A stretch of 43,194 bases of DNA from Candidatus Gygaella obscura (lineage in GTDB: Bacteria > Omnitrophota > Gorgyraeia > Gygaellales > Gygaellaceae). The stretch lies in the NCBI GenBank assembly GCA_030765485.1, contig JAVCCR010000020.1, positions 1 to 43,194 on the forward strand, read 5' to 3'. A program made the translations under genes and the position numbers. The notes under the pieces are model-generated. The model saw only the letters and a list, made by a program, of their open reading frames with translations. It was not told the DNA's origin and did not search any database. Shown piece by piece: positions 7,204 through 15,431 of this stretch (position 1 is the first letter of the stretch; each line of letters starts with the position of its first letter).

Positions 7204-8246
7204 AACGACTTGAATTCCTGCGCGTTCTTTACCTTTACGATCGCATCTTCAAAAGTAATTACGCCTTTTTGATAAAGTTCCTTTAATGATTTATCCATAG
7301 GTTTCATGCCGTGCTGGGCGCCGGTCTGGATTATTGTCGGCATCTGTTCGATTTCCTGCTCGCGGATTAAATTTCTTATAGCCGGGGTTGCAGTCAAAAT
7401 TTCAGTAGCTAAGACCCTTCCTTTACCTGATGCATGAGGAATCAAAATTTGAGAGACAATTCCCTGCAAGCAATCTGCAAGCTGCAATTTTATCTGTTGC
7501 TGCTGATGCGGCGGAAAGACATCGATGATTCTTTGTATGGTCTGCGGTGCATCAGGGGTATGTAGGGTTGCTAAAACCAAATGTCCTGTTTCAGCCGCAG
7601 TTAAGGTTGTAGAAATCGTTTCTAAATCCCTCATCTCTCCTACTACGATAACATCAGGATCTTGCCTTAGGGCATGTCTTAAACTTTCTGCAAAAGAATG
7701 CGTATCTGAATAAACCTCGCGCTGTTTTATCACAGAGCGCTTGTTAACATGGATAAACTCAATCGGGTCTTCAATGCAGGTAATCATACAATCACGTTCG
7801 CTATTTATAAGCTCGATCATCGCTGCTAAGGTTGTAGTTTTACCAACTCCAGTAGGACCGGTTACAAGCACTAAACCGTTAGGTTTTCTTGCTAAATCAG
7901 CCAAAATTGACGGCAGACCCAACTCAATAAAACTAGGGATCTCTAGAGGTATTCTTCTAAAAGCAGCTTCAACACTACCTTTTTGAACATGAACATTTAC
8001 TCGAAATCTATCTGTATTAGGTATGGCTAAAGAAAAATCAAGCTCTAGATCTCTTTCAAAAATCTCTTTCTGCGTATTAGTAAGAATACTATAAATTATT
8101 GATTTGGTTTCCTCTTTTTTTAAAACCGGAAAATTAGTCCTAATAAGTCTGCCATCGACTCTTATAATCGGAGGTTCATTTGCAGTAATATGCAAATCCG
8201 ATGCGCCTTTTTCAACAGTCAATAATAACAGTTCTTTTAAATCCAT
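7200..8246 (-). CDS. pilT: Type IV pilus retraction ATPase PilT
   Basis: Hexameric cytosolic ATPase that powers pilus retraction. In 348 residues: an N-terminal PAS-like domain with SDLHI and G-P-RVDG, Walker A GPTGVGKTTT at 130-139, the Asp-box region CIEDPIE, Walker B DVIVVGE ending at E204, the His box GHLVLATLHT at 221-230, and AIRNLIRE at 289-296, the signature that separates PilT from PilB. A good AGGAG ribosome site precedes the ATG. It is odd in position, lying between the two subunits of an aconitase-family enzyme with a 4-nt overlap on one side and 13 nt on the other. The only other pilus-related gene in view is the prepilin-like gene at the far right. Confidence 0.95.
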   Translation of the reverse strand: MDLKELLLLTVEKGASDLHITANEPPIIRVDGRLIRTNFPVLKKEETKSIIYSILTNTQKEIFERDLELDFSLAIPNTDRFRVNVHVQKGSVEAAFRRIPLEIPSFIELGLPSILADLARKPNGLVLVTGPTGVGKTTTLAAMIELINSERDCMITCIEDPIEFIHVNKRSVIKQREVYSDTHSFAESLRHALRQDPDVIVVGEMRDLETISTTLTAAETGHLVLATLHTPDAPQTIQRIIDVFPPHQQQQIKLQLADCLQGIVSQILIPHASGKGRVLATEILTATPAIRNLIREQEIEQMPTIIQTGAQHGMKPMDKSLKELYQKGVITFEDAIVKVKNAQEFKSL

Positions 8247-8259
8247 TCTTGCTCCTTTT

Positions 8260-9513
8260 TTATAAATAATTTCTCGGGTCTGTAATCTTGCCTTTTAAAC
8301 ACGAAACTGCTACTGTAGCTGGAGAAGCTAAATAGATATTAGCCTTTGGATTACCCATCCTGCCTTTAAAATTCCTGTTTGCCGTAGATATCACTATTTC
8401 TTTATCTGCAGGAATACCTGCATGCGTTCCTACACATGGACCGCATCCGGGATTAATTACGCTTGCACCGCTTTTTATAAAAATCTCGATATATCCTTTT
8501 TTAAGCGCTTCTAAATAAATCCTGCGCGAGGCTGCAGCAATAATCAACTTTATGCCAGGGGTAACTTTTTTACCCTTTAATATTCTAGCAGCAATTGCCA
8601 AATCTTCAAGACGTCCGTTTGTACAGGTTCCGATAAACCCCTGATCAATTTTTATATTCTTCAATTTTGTTACACAGACTCCGTTTCCTGGACTGTGCGG
8701 TTTTGCCACAATCGGGTTTAAACTAGACAGGTTAAACCTATATTCTTTTTCATAATCAGCGCCTTTATCTGCGTATACAGGTTTAATTTTTTTATTAAAG
8801 TGCTTTTTCATCCATGCCAAAGTTATCCTATCTACAGGGATAATCCCGGCTTTAGCGCCCATTTCCACTGCCATATTGCTGATAGTAAACCTGCCAGCCA
8901 TATCCAAATTATTAATTATCGAGCCATAGAACTCAATAGCTTTATATGTAGCTGCATTTATCCCTAGTTTTGTTATTAAAAACAAAATTACATCTTTAGC
9001 AAATACGCCTTTTTTTAATTTTCCCATTAAAGTAATTTTAATCGTCTCAGGCACCTTAAACCAGTTTTTTCCTGTAGCTAAAGTTATAGCCAAATCAGTT
9101 GAGCCGACACCGCTAGAAAAAACACCTAAAGCACCATAAGTACAGGTATGAGAATCTGCTCCCAAAACAAGATTACCCGGTAAACAATAACCTGATTCTG
9201 GAATAACCTGATGACATACGCCTGCGGATATATCAAAAAACTTCGAATTAAACTTTTTAGCAAATCCACGCATGCGCTTATGTACAGCAGAAACCTCCAT
9301 GTTAGGAGAAGGCGCACTATGATCAATAACCATAGCGAATTTAGAGCTGTTTTTTAGTTTATTTAAACCCAGCTCTTTTATTCTATCAATAATTATATTG
9401 CTGGTTCCATCCTGACCAAAGCAAAAATCAACATCACAGATTGCAAAATCGCCTGCTTTAACTTTCTTCTTGCAATGAGAGCTAAGTATTTTTTCTACAA
9501 TTGTTGAAGCCAT
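8260..9513 (-). CDS. LeuC-like aconitase-family large subunit
   Basis: 417 residues of the 3-isopropylmalate dehydratase/homoaconitase large-subunit family (the short type found in archaea and many anaerobes). It binds a [4Fe-4S] cluster through C297 in GTCTNGR and C357/C360 in NPGCGPCVGTH; GADSHTCTYGALG and SGVGSTD are also family hallmarks, as is the early DHSAPSPN. The small swivel domain is encoded separately beyond pilT. By neighbours (icd, mdh, aminotransferase) I favour aconitase activity over leucine synthesis, since no leuA or leuB is visible; the sequence alone does not decide it. Overlaps the aminotransferase stop by 19 nt. Confidence 0.85.
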   Translation of the reverse strand: MASTIVEKILSSHCKKKVKAGDFAICDVDFCFGQDGTSNIIIDRIKELGLNKLKNSSKFAMVIDHSAPSPNMEVSAVHKRMRGFAKKFNSKFFDISAGVCHQVIPESGYCLPGNLVLGADSHTCTYGALGVFSSGVGSTDLAITLATGKNWFKVPETIKITLMGKLKKGVFAKDVILFLITKLGINAATYKAIEFYGSIINNLDMAGRFTISNMAVEMGAKAGIIPVDRITLAWMKKHFNKKIKPVYADKGADYEKEYRFNLSSLNPIVAKPHSPGNGVCVTKLKNIKIDQGFIGTCTNGRLEDLAIAARILKGKKVTPGIKLIIAAASRRIYLEALKKGYIEIFIKSGASVINPGCGPCVGTHAGIPADKEIVISTANRNFKGRMGNPKANIYLASPATVAVSCLKGKITDPRNYL

Positions 9514-10658
9514 TTTTCCAACCTATCCATTCCTTTTTCGATTGTTTCTAAACTGCAGGCAAAACTCATACGTACATATTCACTATCTCCAAATGCCTCT
9601 CCCGGAACCACAGCAAGCCCTGCCTCATCCAACACGCGGTTAGAAAAATCTAGCCCTGAAAGATTTGTTTGGGATATGTTTACAAAAACATAAAACGCGC
9701 CTTCTGGTTTAAAACATGAAACACGCGACATCTTTTCAATTCTTGAGACAATTAAATCTCTTCTTTTCTCAAAAGTTGAAGCAATCTTATTTATAAAATC
9801 CGATTTTGCCGTTAATGCTTCCAGACTTGCCATCTGACTTATAGAACACGGATTTGATGTAGAATGCGCCTGAACCATGCCTATCTTTGAGGTTATTTCC
9901 GCAGGTCCGGCAAGATAACCTATTCTCCAGCCGGTCATAGAAAATGATTTTGATACCCCGTTTACAGTAAAGGTGAGTTTATAGATATCATCATTTATTG
10001 AACCGATGGAAAAATGATTCTTACCATTAAAGATGATTTTCTCGTATATCTCGTCGCTAATAACAAAAATATTATTCTCAACGCAGATCTTGGCAATCTC
10101 CTCGATTTCTGATTTTTTATAAACAGCGCCTGTTGGATTTGATGGGGAATTTAAAATAAGTAATCTTGTGTTTTTTGTTATCGCATTTTTTAATTCAGAA
10201 GGATTAACCTTAAAAGAATCGCTCATTTTTGTTTTGATAAATTTAGATCTACCGCCAGCTAAAGTAACCATCTCAGGATAACTCACCCAATAAGGGCAAG
10301 GAATTAAAACTTCCTGATTGTTATCGATTACTGCCTGTAGGATATTAAATAATGCGTGTTTTGCACCGCAGGTAATGACTACCTGATTGGGTAAATAGGT
10401 GAGATTATTTTCTTTTTTGAGTTTAGCGCAGATTGCTTCTTTCAAGCTAGGCATGCCGCTTGCCGAGGTATATTTAGTAAAACCTTCTTCGATACATTTT
10501 ATAGCTCTTTTTTTAATAAAATCGGGAGTATCGAAATCAGGTTCCCCTGCAGCAAAATTTATTATGTTTTTACCTTCAGAAGATAATTTTTTTGCTCGGG
10601 AGTTTATACTAAGTGTTAATGAAGGATTTATGTCTAAAACTCTTTTTGCAAGTTGCAT
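9495..10658 (-). CDS. aspC: Class I aminotransferase, probably aspartate aminotransferase
   Basis: PLP enzyme moving the amino group between aspartate/oxaloacetate and glutamate/2-oxoglutarate. The 387 residues show FAAGEPDFDTP near 35-45, the SPSNPTG loop near 171-177, SDEIYE near 201, the PLP lysine K237 in VSKSFSMTGWRIGY, and the C-terminal carboxylate-binding arginine region YVRMSFACS. The pattern is that of the thermophile/Bacillus type Ib aspartate aminotransferases; closely related enzymes also use aromatic acids or prephenate. It is the first gene after rplQ, 23 nt away, and its start codon is part of an inverted repeat. Its two keto-acid partners are made by mdh and icd in the same run. 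Confidence 0.85.
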   Translation of the reverse strand: MQLAKRVLDINPSLTLSINSRAKKLSSEGKNIINFAAGEPDFDTPDFIKKRAIKCIEEGFTKYTSASGMPSLKEAICAKLKKENNLTYLPNQVVITCGAKHALFNILQAVIDNNQEVLIPCPYWVSYPEMVTLAGGRSKFIKTKMSDSFKVNPSELKNAITKNTRLLILNSPSNPTGAVYKKSEIEEIAKICVENNIFVISDEIYEKIIFNGKNHFSIGSINDDIYKLTFTVNGVSKSFSMTGWRIGYLAGPAEITSKIGMVQAHSTSNPCSISQMASLEALTAKSDFINKIASTFEKRRDLIVSRIEKMSRVSCFKPEGAFYVFVNISQTNLSGLDFSNRVLDEAGLAVVPGEAFGDSEYVRMSFACSLETIEKGMDRLEKWLQQL

Positions 10659-10679
10659 CTTTTTTTCTAGTTAAGATGC
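10655..10679 (-). promoter_or_regulatory. Inverted repeat covering the aspC start codon
   Basis: Minus strand: GCATCTT (10679-10673) and AAGATGC (10661-10655) are perfect 7-base complements separated by 11 bases. The ATG of aspC (10658-10656) lies inside the second arm. Folded in mRNA, it would hide the start codon at the boundary between the ribosomal and metabolic genes. No T-tract follows, so it is not a terminator. Confidence 0.45.
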
Positions 10680-10681
10680 CT

Positions 10682-11278
10682 CTATTCTTTTCTGTGCTTT
10701 TTTTTGTTGAATAATTTCTTAATCCCGCCTAAGAAATTCTTATCTTCTGGTTTTTCTTCTTTTTTAGCCTTGAAGGTGTCTTCTTTCTTTTTCTGCTCTT
10801 TAGAATCTTTAACATCTGAAGAATTTTTTATTGCATCCTGTTTTTTTGTCTCTTTGATGGTTTCTTCAGTTTTAACACCCTTTTCTTTTTGCGTCTTTTT
10901 ATGAGTCTTGAGTTTTTTCTCAACTCTTTTGGTTAATTCAAAAATGACTGTTTTTGCGCTATCGCCGCGCCGTGAACCTAGGCGGATTATACGCGTATAA
11001 CCGCCGTTTGTATCTTTATAACGCGGACCGATTTCTTTAAACAGTCTTTGCACTAATTTATGGTCACAAAGAATTCTGTAGGCTCTTCTTTTTGACGCAA
11101 GCTCATCCTTTTTTGCTAAGGTAATCAGTTTTTCAGCCAATTTTTGGGCAGCTTTTGCCTTAGTTCTGGTAGTAGTTATCCTTTCGCTAATAAACAAAGA
11201 CCTAACCAATGAATTTACGGTTGCGTCTCTCCAGGATGTGAATCTATTTAATCTGTTGCGTGATAATTTATGTCTCAT
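10682..11278 (-). CDS. rplQ: 50S ribosomal protein L17 with long charged C-terminal tail
   Basis: Large-subunit protein near the tunnel exit. The true start is the ATG at 11278 giving MRHKLSRNRLNR; the open frame runs further upstream only into rpoA. The normal L17 core (LSRSLFISERITTT-like region, then GGYTRIIRLGSRRGDSA and VIFEL) ends near residue 130. About 68 further residues rich in Lys, Glu, Asp and Thr follow, ending FLGGIKKLFNKKKHRKE. Bacterial L17 is commonly about 115-130 residues, so the 198 here reflect a real extension of low-complexity, probably disordered sequence. No clear ribosome site precedes it; it starts 4 nt after the rpoA stop. Confidence 0.95.
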   Translation of the reverse strand: MRHKLSRNRLNRFTSWRDATVNSLVRSLFISERITTTRTKAKAAQKLAEKLITLAKKDELASKRRAYRILCDHKLVQRLFKEIGPRYKDTNGGYTRIIRLGSRRGDSAKTVIFELTKRVEKKLKTHKKTQKEKGVKTEETIKETKKQDAIKNSSDVKDSKEQKKKEDTFKAKKEEKPEDKNFLGGIKKLFNKKKHRKE

Positions 11279-11282
11279 GGTT

Positions 11283-12278
11283 TCATTTTTTTTGTTTAAG
11301 CTTTTTCTTGTCAATCTGCATCCCAAGATGAAGATTTAAGCTAATGATAAGCTGTTTTATTTCCGTTAAGGATTTCTTTCCGAAATTTCTGTAATTTAAT
11401 AGTTCTTCTTCGGTCTTATCAACAAGATCATAAATCATCTTTATCTTAGCTTCCCTTAAACAATTTGCGCTTCTTACGGAAAGCTCTAATTCTGATACAG
11501 GAAGCCTTAACTTTTCATAGATCGCCACTTCAGCCGGTGACATACTATCTTCCTCTTCCTCTTCTTCTTCAGGAAGCTGACCGAAGTTTACGAATACATC
11601 CAGATGTCTTTGTAAAATATTTGAAGCATATAAAAGCGCATCCTTAGGGCTTATACTGCCATTAGAAAATATCTCTAAAATCAACTTGTCATAATCTGTA
11701 CGCTGTCCCACTCGGGTATTTTCAGCCATGTAATTAACCTTAATTATTGGACTGAATAAAGAATCCAAAGCAATCGTGCCGACGGCAAAGTTTTCTTTTT
11801 TATTTATCTCTGCGAGAACATAGCCTCTTCCTTTGGCAATAAAAATCTCCATATTGAACTTCGCATCTTTAGTTAACGTGGCAATATGCAGATCTTTATT
11901 TACAACCTCAACGGTATCATCGCAAATAATATCCTTTGCCTTTACCTCACCTGCTTTTGTCTTTTTGATGTAAATTGACTTTACTGCTTTAGAATGACAT
12001 CTAACAACCAGCTTTTTTATATTTAAGCAGATTTCAGTTACGTCTTCTAATACATTTGGTATCGTGGAAAATTCATGTGATATTCCATCAATCTTTATCC
12101 CAATAGCAGCTGCGCCTTCAATCGATGACAGCAATACCCTTCTTAATGAATTACCTAATGTAATACCGAATCCTCTTTCGAAAGGCTCAGCAACAAATTT
12201 ACCGTATTTCTGAGTTAAATTTGCTTCGTCACATTCCAATCTTTTCGGCATTTGAAAATCACGCCATTTGATTCCCAT
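11283..12278 (-). CDS. rpoA: RNA polymerase alpha subunit
   Basis: 331 residues. The N-terminal dimerisation domain has FVAEPFERGFGITLGNSLRR, which is typical of alpha, and the assembly region VRVGQRTDYDKL. An acidic linker with seven consecutive Glu (about residue 235-245) joins the C-terminal domain, which contains LELSVRSANCL and NFGKKSLTEIK used for UP-element and activator contacts. Start chosen at the ATG 5 nt after a strong AGGAGGA. Sits between rpsD and rplQ as in the standard alpha operon. Confidence 0.98.
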   Translation of the reverse strand: MGIKWRDFQMPKRLECDEANLTQKYGKFVAEPFERGFGITLGNSLRRVLLSSIEGAAAIGIKIDGISHEFSTIPNVLEDVTEICLNIKKLVVRCHSKAVKSIYIKKTKAGEVKAKDIICDDTVEVVNKDLHIATLTKDAKFNMEIFIAKGRGYVLAEINKKENFAVGTIALDSLFSPIIKVNYMAENTRVGQRTDYDKLILEIFSNGSISPKDALLYASNILQRHLDVFVNFGQLPEEEEEEEDSMSPAEVAIYEKLRLPVSELELSVRSANCLREAKIKMIYDLVDKTEEELLNYRNFGKKSLTEIKQLIISLNLHLGMQIDKKKLKQKK

Positions 12279-12290
12279 TTTTCCTCCTGA

Positions 12291-12917
12291 TTATTTTGAA
12301 TACAATTCTACAATCAACTGTTCATTTATCGGCACAGAAATATCATCTCTGCCTGGCAATCTTACTACCTTTAAATTATGTAAAGTTTCTTCTACTTTTA
12401 TCCATGCTGGTCTTTCGAATGTCTTGGTCAATTCTCTATTATCTGCTACAACTTTTTTGATTTTATCTTTGTTGCAAATAGATATCTCATCACCGTCTTT
12501 TACAAGACAAGAAGGAATATTTACTCTTTTTGAATTAACCAAAGTATGATTATGTCTTACAATCTGTCTAGCGCTTTTCCTGGATTGAGCAAATCCGGCA
12601 CGAAAGATAACATTATCCAGGCGTCTTTCCAATAACTGAAGTAAAATTTCACCAGTGATACCCTTTTTCTTATCTGCCATATGAAAATAACGTCTGAACT
12701 GACTTTCCAGTACTCCGTACATCCTTTTTACTTTCTGCTTTTCTCTAAGCTGTATACCGTAGTTGGAAAGTTTAGTTCTTCTCGCTCCATGTTGACCAGG
12801 AGGTGTTTGTCTTTTTGCTAAAGCACATTTCTCGCTTACACAACGAGACCCTTTTAAGAAAAGCTTCGTTCCTTCTCTTCTGCAAAGCCTACAAGCTGCA
12901 CCTGTGTATCTCGCCAT
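12291..12917 (-). CDS. rpsD: 30S ribosomal protein S4, zinc-binding form
   Basis: Primary 16S rRNA-binding protein of the small-subunit body. 208 residues with a complete N-terminal zinc knuckle (C9, C12, C26, C31), so this is the C+ paralogue type. Then come [24 protein letters not shown], and the S4 domain [23 protein letters not shown] at about 95-125. Lies 3 nt before rpsK's stop on the genome and 12 nt upstream of rpoA, the place from which S4 often autoregulates the alpha operon; no pseudoknot could be identified by eye. Confidence 0.98.
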   Translation of the reverse strand: MARYTGAACRLCRREGTKLFLKGSRCVSEKCALAKRQTPPGQHGARRTKLSNYGIQLREKQKVKRMYGVLESQFRRYFHMADKKKGITGEILLQLLERRLDNVIFRAGFAQSRKSARQIVRHNHTLVNSKRVNIPSCLVKDGDEISICNKDKIKKVVADNRELTKTFERPAWIKVEETLHNLKVVRLPGRDDISVPINEQLIVELYSK

Positions 12918-12920
12918 AAC

Positions 12921-13310
12921 TTAAACCCTTCTTTTCTTCTTTGGTCTACACCCATTATGAGGCATGGGGGTAATGTCTTTTATCATAGTAACAGCAATTC
13001 CATTAGCCTGAATTGCCCTAATTGCCGATTCTCTTCCTGAACCAGGACCTTTTACAAATATCTCTACTTCTTTCAATCCGCATTCTTTTGCTTTTTTGGC
13101 AGCGTTACTAGCTGCTACCTGGGCAGCGAATGGAGTTGACTTTTTTCCACCGCTAAAACCAACCATACCTGGAGTAGCATACGACAACGTATTCCCCTGC
13201 TTGTCGCTTATGGTAATAATGGTATTATTAAAAGTTGCCTGTATGTGCACTATACCATTGGGAACATTTAAATGCTTTTTTTTCTTTTTTGTTTTAACCT
13301 TCTTAACCAT
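12921..13310 (-). CDS. rpsK: 30S ribosomal protein S11
   Basis: 129 residues from the ATG at 13310, which has AAGGA 6 nt upstream; the frame stays open for 47 more codons into rpsM but those are not family-like. Contains [21 protein letters not shown], the central [17 protein letters not shown] and the C-terminal [18 protein letters not shown], which lies at the platform near the mRNA exit. The lysine-rich start ([11 protein letters not shown]) is typical of the protein. Confidence 0.98.
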   Translation of the reverse strand: MVKKVKTKKKKKHLNVPNGIVHIQATFNNTIITISDKQGNTLSYATPGMVGFSGGKKSTPFAAQVAASNAAKKAKECGLKEVEIFVKGPGSGRESAIRAIQANGIAVTMIKDITPMPHNGCRPKKKRRV

Positions 13311-13329
13311 ATAATTCCTTTTTTTTGTT

Positions 13330-13701
13330 TTATTTCTTAAACATATTGGTGGTTGATCTTCTCTTACCTTTTCTCGTACGGGAATTGGTTTTTGTGCGCT
13401 GTCCACGAACAGGCAGGCCTCTTTTATGCCTATAACCCCTATAGGAACCAATATCCATAAGCCTTTTCACGTTTGCAGATATCTGACGTCTCAGATCACC
13501 TTCAATGCTGAATTTTTTCTGCAAGACTTGGGTAATCTTTGAAATCTCTTCCTCACTTAAGTCTTTAGCCCGTTTATCAAACGGAATCCCTGCATCTTCT
13601 AATACCTTCTTGGAAAGAAATGGTCCCACTCCAAAAAGATATGTCAGAGAGACATCGATTCTTTTTTCTTTCGGTAAATCAACACCTAAAATTCTGGGCA
13701 T
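13330..13701 (-). CDS. rpsM: 30S ribosomal protein S13
   Basis: 123 residues of the small-subunit head protein that contacts the P-site tRNA and L5. Shows [22 protein letters not shown] at the start, an H2TH-type helical domain, and the basic tail [18 protein letters not shown] that reaches the tRNAs. First gene of the alpha block after rpmJ, which is 15 nt upstream. Confidence 0.98.
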   Translation of the reverse strand: MPRILGVDLPKEKRIDVSLTYLFGVGPFLSKKVLEDAGIPFDKRAKDLSEEEISKITQVLQKKFSIEGDLRRQISANVKRLMDIGSYRGYRHKRGLPVRGQRTKTNSRTRKGKRRSTTNMFKK

Positions 13702-13716
13702 AATTCTACCTTCCTT

Positions 13717-13830
13717 TTATCCTTGGCGCTGTTTGTGCTTTGGATTAGTACAAATAACCCTTAAAACACCGTGCCTGCGAATAATTTTACAATTGTCACA
13801 AATTTTCTTTACTGATGATTTAACTTTCAT
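13717..13830 (-). CDS. rpmJ: 50S ribosomal protein L36
   Basis: A 37-residue gene read directly from the minus strand: it begins [15 protein letters not shown] and ends NPKHKQRQG. The zinc ligands C11, C14, C27 and H32 are all present, so this is the zinc-binding C+ form. It starts 2 nt after the infA stop and ends 15 nt before rpsM, its standard place in the spc/alpha junction. Confidence 0.97.
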   Translation of the reverse strand: MKVKSSVKKICDNCKIIRRHGVLRVICTNPKHKQRQG

Positions 13831-13832
13831 AA

Positions 13833-14048
13833 TTATTTTACCCTGTATGTAATTCTACCTCTTGTCAAATCATAAGGCGAAAGCTGCACCTTAACTCTAT
13901 CTCCAGGCAGTATCCTGATAAAATGCATCCTTATTTTCCCGGAAACATGCGCTAAAACCTTAAGACCATTATCAATTTCTATCCTGAACATACCGTTGGC
14001 CAGCGCTTCTTTTACCACACCTTCAACCTCTATAAGTTCTTCTTTCAT
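13833..14048 (-). CDS. infA: Translation initiation factor IF-1
   Basis: 71 residues forming a single S1-like OB fold that occupies the ribosomal A site during initiation. Visible family features: [18 protein letters not shown], the [33 protein letters not shown] stretch in two parts, and the end YRVK. The ATG overlaps the last base of the map stop codon, so expression is coupled to map. Confidence 0.98.
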   Translation of the reverse strand: MKEELIEVEGVVKEALANGMFRIEIDNGLKVLAHVSGKIRMHFIRILPGDRVKVQLSPYDLTRGRITYRVK

Positions 14049-14794
14049 TAATAATTCGTTAGTATCTCTGGACCTTGATCTGTAACTGCAATCGTATTTT
14101 CAAAATGCGCTGAAATCTTTCCGTCAGCTGTTACTGCTGTCCAGCCGTTGTTCAATACTTTGGTTTGCCATGTTCCGGCATTTACCATGGGCTCAATAGC
14201 TAAAACCATTCCTTTTTTTAACTCTACACCCAAACCCTTTATGCCGAAATTGGGAATCTCTGGCTCTTCGTGCAATTTTCTACCAATACCATGCCCAACA
14301 TATTCACGCACTACAGAAAACCCGTTACTTTCTACAAAATTTTGTATGGTATAAGAAATATCCTGCAAAAAATTACCTTCTTTTGCCTGAGCAATTCCTT
14401 TTTCTAAGGCTTTTTTTGCCACATCGATAAGTTTTGCCCTTTTAGTATCTACCGGATTCATTGCAATCGTTCTGGCCATATCGGCGAAAAAACCTCTATC
14501 TTCAATACCCATATCAACGCTTACGATATCACCTTCTTTGATCACTCGGTCTGAAGGAATACCATGAACAACCTCTTCGTTAACTGAAATACAGCTACAG
14601 GCTGGATATCCTTGATAACCTTTAAATGCAGGCTTCATATTTCTTTCAAAGATCAATGCTTCTGTTATCTTTTCAATTTCTAAAGTTGTTATTCCCGGCT
14701 TAATCTTGCCGGTTACAGCTTTAAAAATCTCAGCTAAAATCTTACAAACTTCACGCTGTATTTGCAACTCTTGAGGTGTCTTTATTATAATCAT
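14048..14794 (-). CDS. map: Methionine aminopeptidase type I
   Basis: Removes the initiator Met from nascent proteins. 248 residues of pita-bread fold with the five metal ligands D94, D105, H168, E201 and E232 and the substrate histidine H77; [14 protein letters not shown] is the type I motif. No SH3-type N-terminal zinc extension. The ATG at 14794 lies 44 nt inside adk, an unusually deep overlap for this locus, but the N terminus IIIKTPQEL is the expected family start, so I keep it. Followed by infA with a one-base overlap. Confidence 0.97.
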   Translation of the reverse strand: MIIIKTPQELQIQREVCKILAEIFKAVTGKIKPGITTLEIEKITEALIFERNMKPAFKGYQGYPACSCISVNEEVVHGIPSDRVIKEGDIVSVDMGIEDRGFFADMARTIAMNPVDTKRAKLIDVAKKALEKGIAQAKEGNFLQDISYTIQNFVESNGFSVVREYVGHGIGRKLHEEPEIPNFGIKGLGVELKKGMVLAIEPMVNAGTWQTKVLNNGWTAVTADGKISAHFENTIAVTDQGPEILTNY

Positions 14795-15431
14795 TAACCA
14801 AATTCACAATCTTTTTATAAACTATATCTGCGTGTTCGTTGGCATCAAGATCAATAAATCTTTTGTTCTCTTTATAAAACTTTATCAAAGACGCATTTTC
14901 TTTTTTATAGACATCCAAACGTTTTTTTATTGTTTCTTCCTTATCGTCAACCCTTTGATAAAGCACTCCCCCACAGTGATCACAGACACCCTCTTTCTTA
15001 GCAGGCATATTGGTAACATGAAAAATAGCACCACAATTCTTACAAAGCCACCTACCAGATAAACGCTGCACGATAATATCTTCTTTGGTATCAAGATTAA
15101 TTACTGTGTCAACTTGTTTATTATTTTCTTTTAAAATCTTATCCAAACTCTGTGCCTGGTTAATATTTCTGGGAAAACCGTCAAATATTATCCCGACTTC
15201 AGCATCTTTTTGTTTTATCCGTTGATCAATCAGACCAATTACCAATTCATCCGGAACAAGCTGTCCTTTTTGCATAAAAGCCTTTGCTTCATTACCTAAT
15301 TCAGATTCGCTTTTTACTGCCTCTCTTAACATATCACCAGTTGAAATATGAGCAAAAGAAAGTTCCTTGCTTAATTTAACCGATTGAGTACCTTTACCAG
15401 AACCAGGCGCGCCTAAAATAATCAAGTTCAT
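14751..15431 (-). CDS. adk: Adenylate kinase, zinc-LID type
   Basis: Interconverts 2 ADP with ATP and AMP. 226 residues with the P-loop GAPGSGKGTQ at 7-16, the AMP-binding TGDMLR and DGFPRN motifs, and a LID holding four cysteines (C130, C133, C150, C153) that bind structural zinc as in Gram-positive and many anaerobic bacteria. Its C terminus runs about a dozen residues past the usual end, into the region shared with map. The ATG overlaps the secY stop by 4 nt. Confidence 0.97.
   Translation of the reverse strand: MNLIILGAPGSGKGTQSVKLSKELSFAHISTGDMLREAVKSESELGNEAKAFMQKGQLVPDELVIGLIDQRIKQKDAEVGIIFDGFPRNINQAQSLDKILKENNKQVDTVINLDTKEDIIVQRLSGRWLCKNCGAIFHVTNMPAKKEGVCDHCGGVLYQRVDDKEETIKKRLDVYKKENASLIKFYKENKRFIDLDANEHADIVYKKIVNLVNDYNKDTSRVANTA

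Noticed and set aside
10659-10681. Terminator between rplQ and aspC
   Set aside because: The inverted repeat there has an A-rich loop and no following T-tract on the transcribed strand, and its second arm lies in the aspC start.
13311-13451. Upstream extension of rpsK by 47 codons
   Set aside because: It would run into the rpsM coding region in another frame; the ATG at 13310 has its own ribosome site and gives a normal S11.
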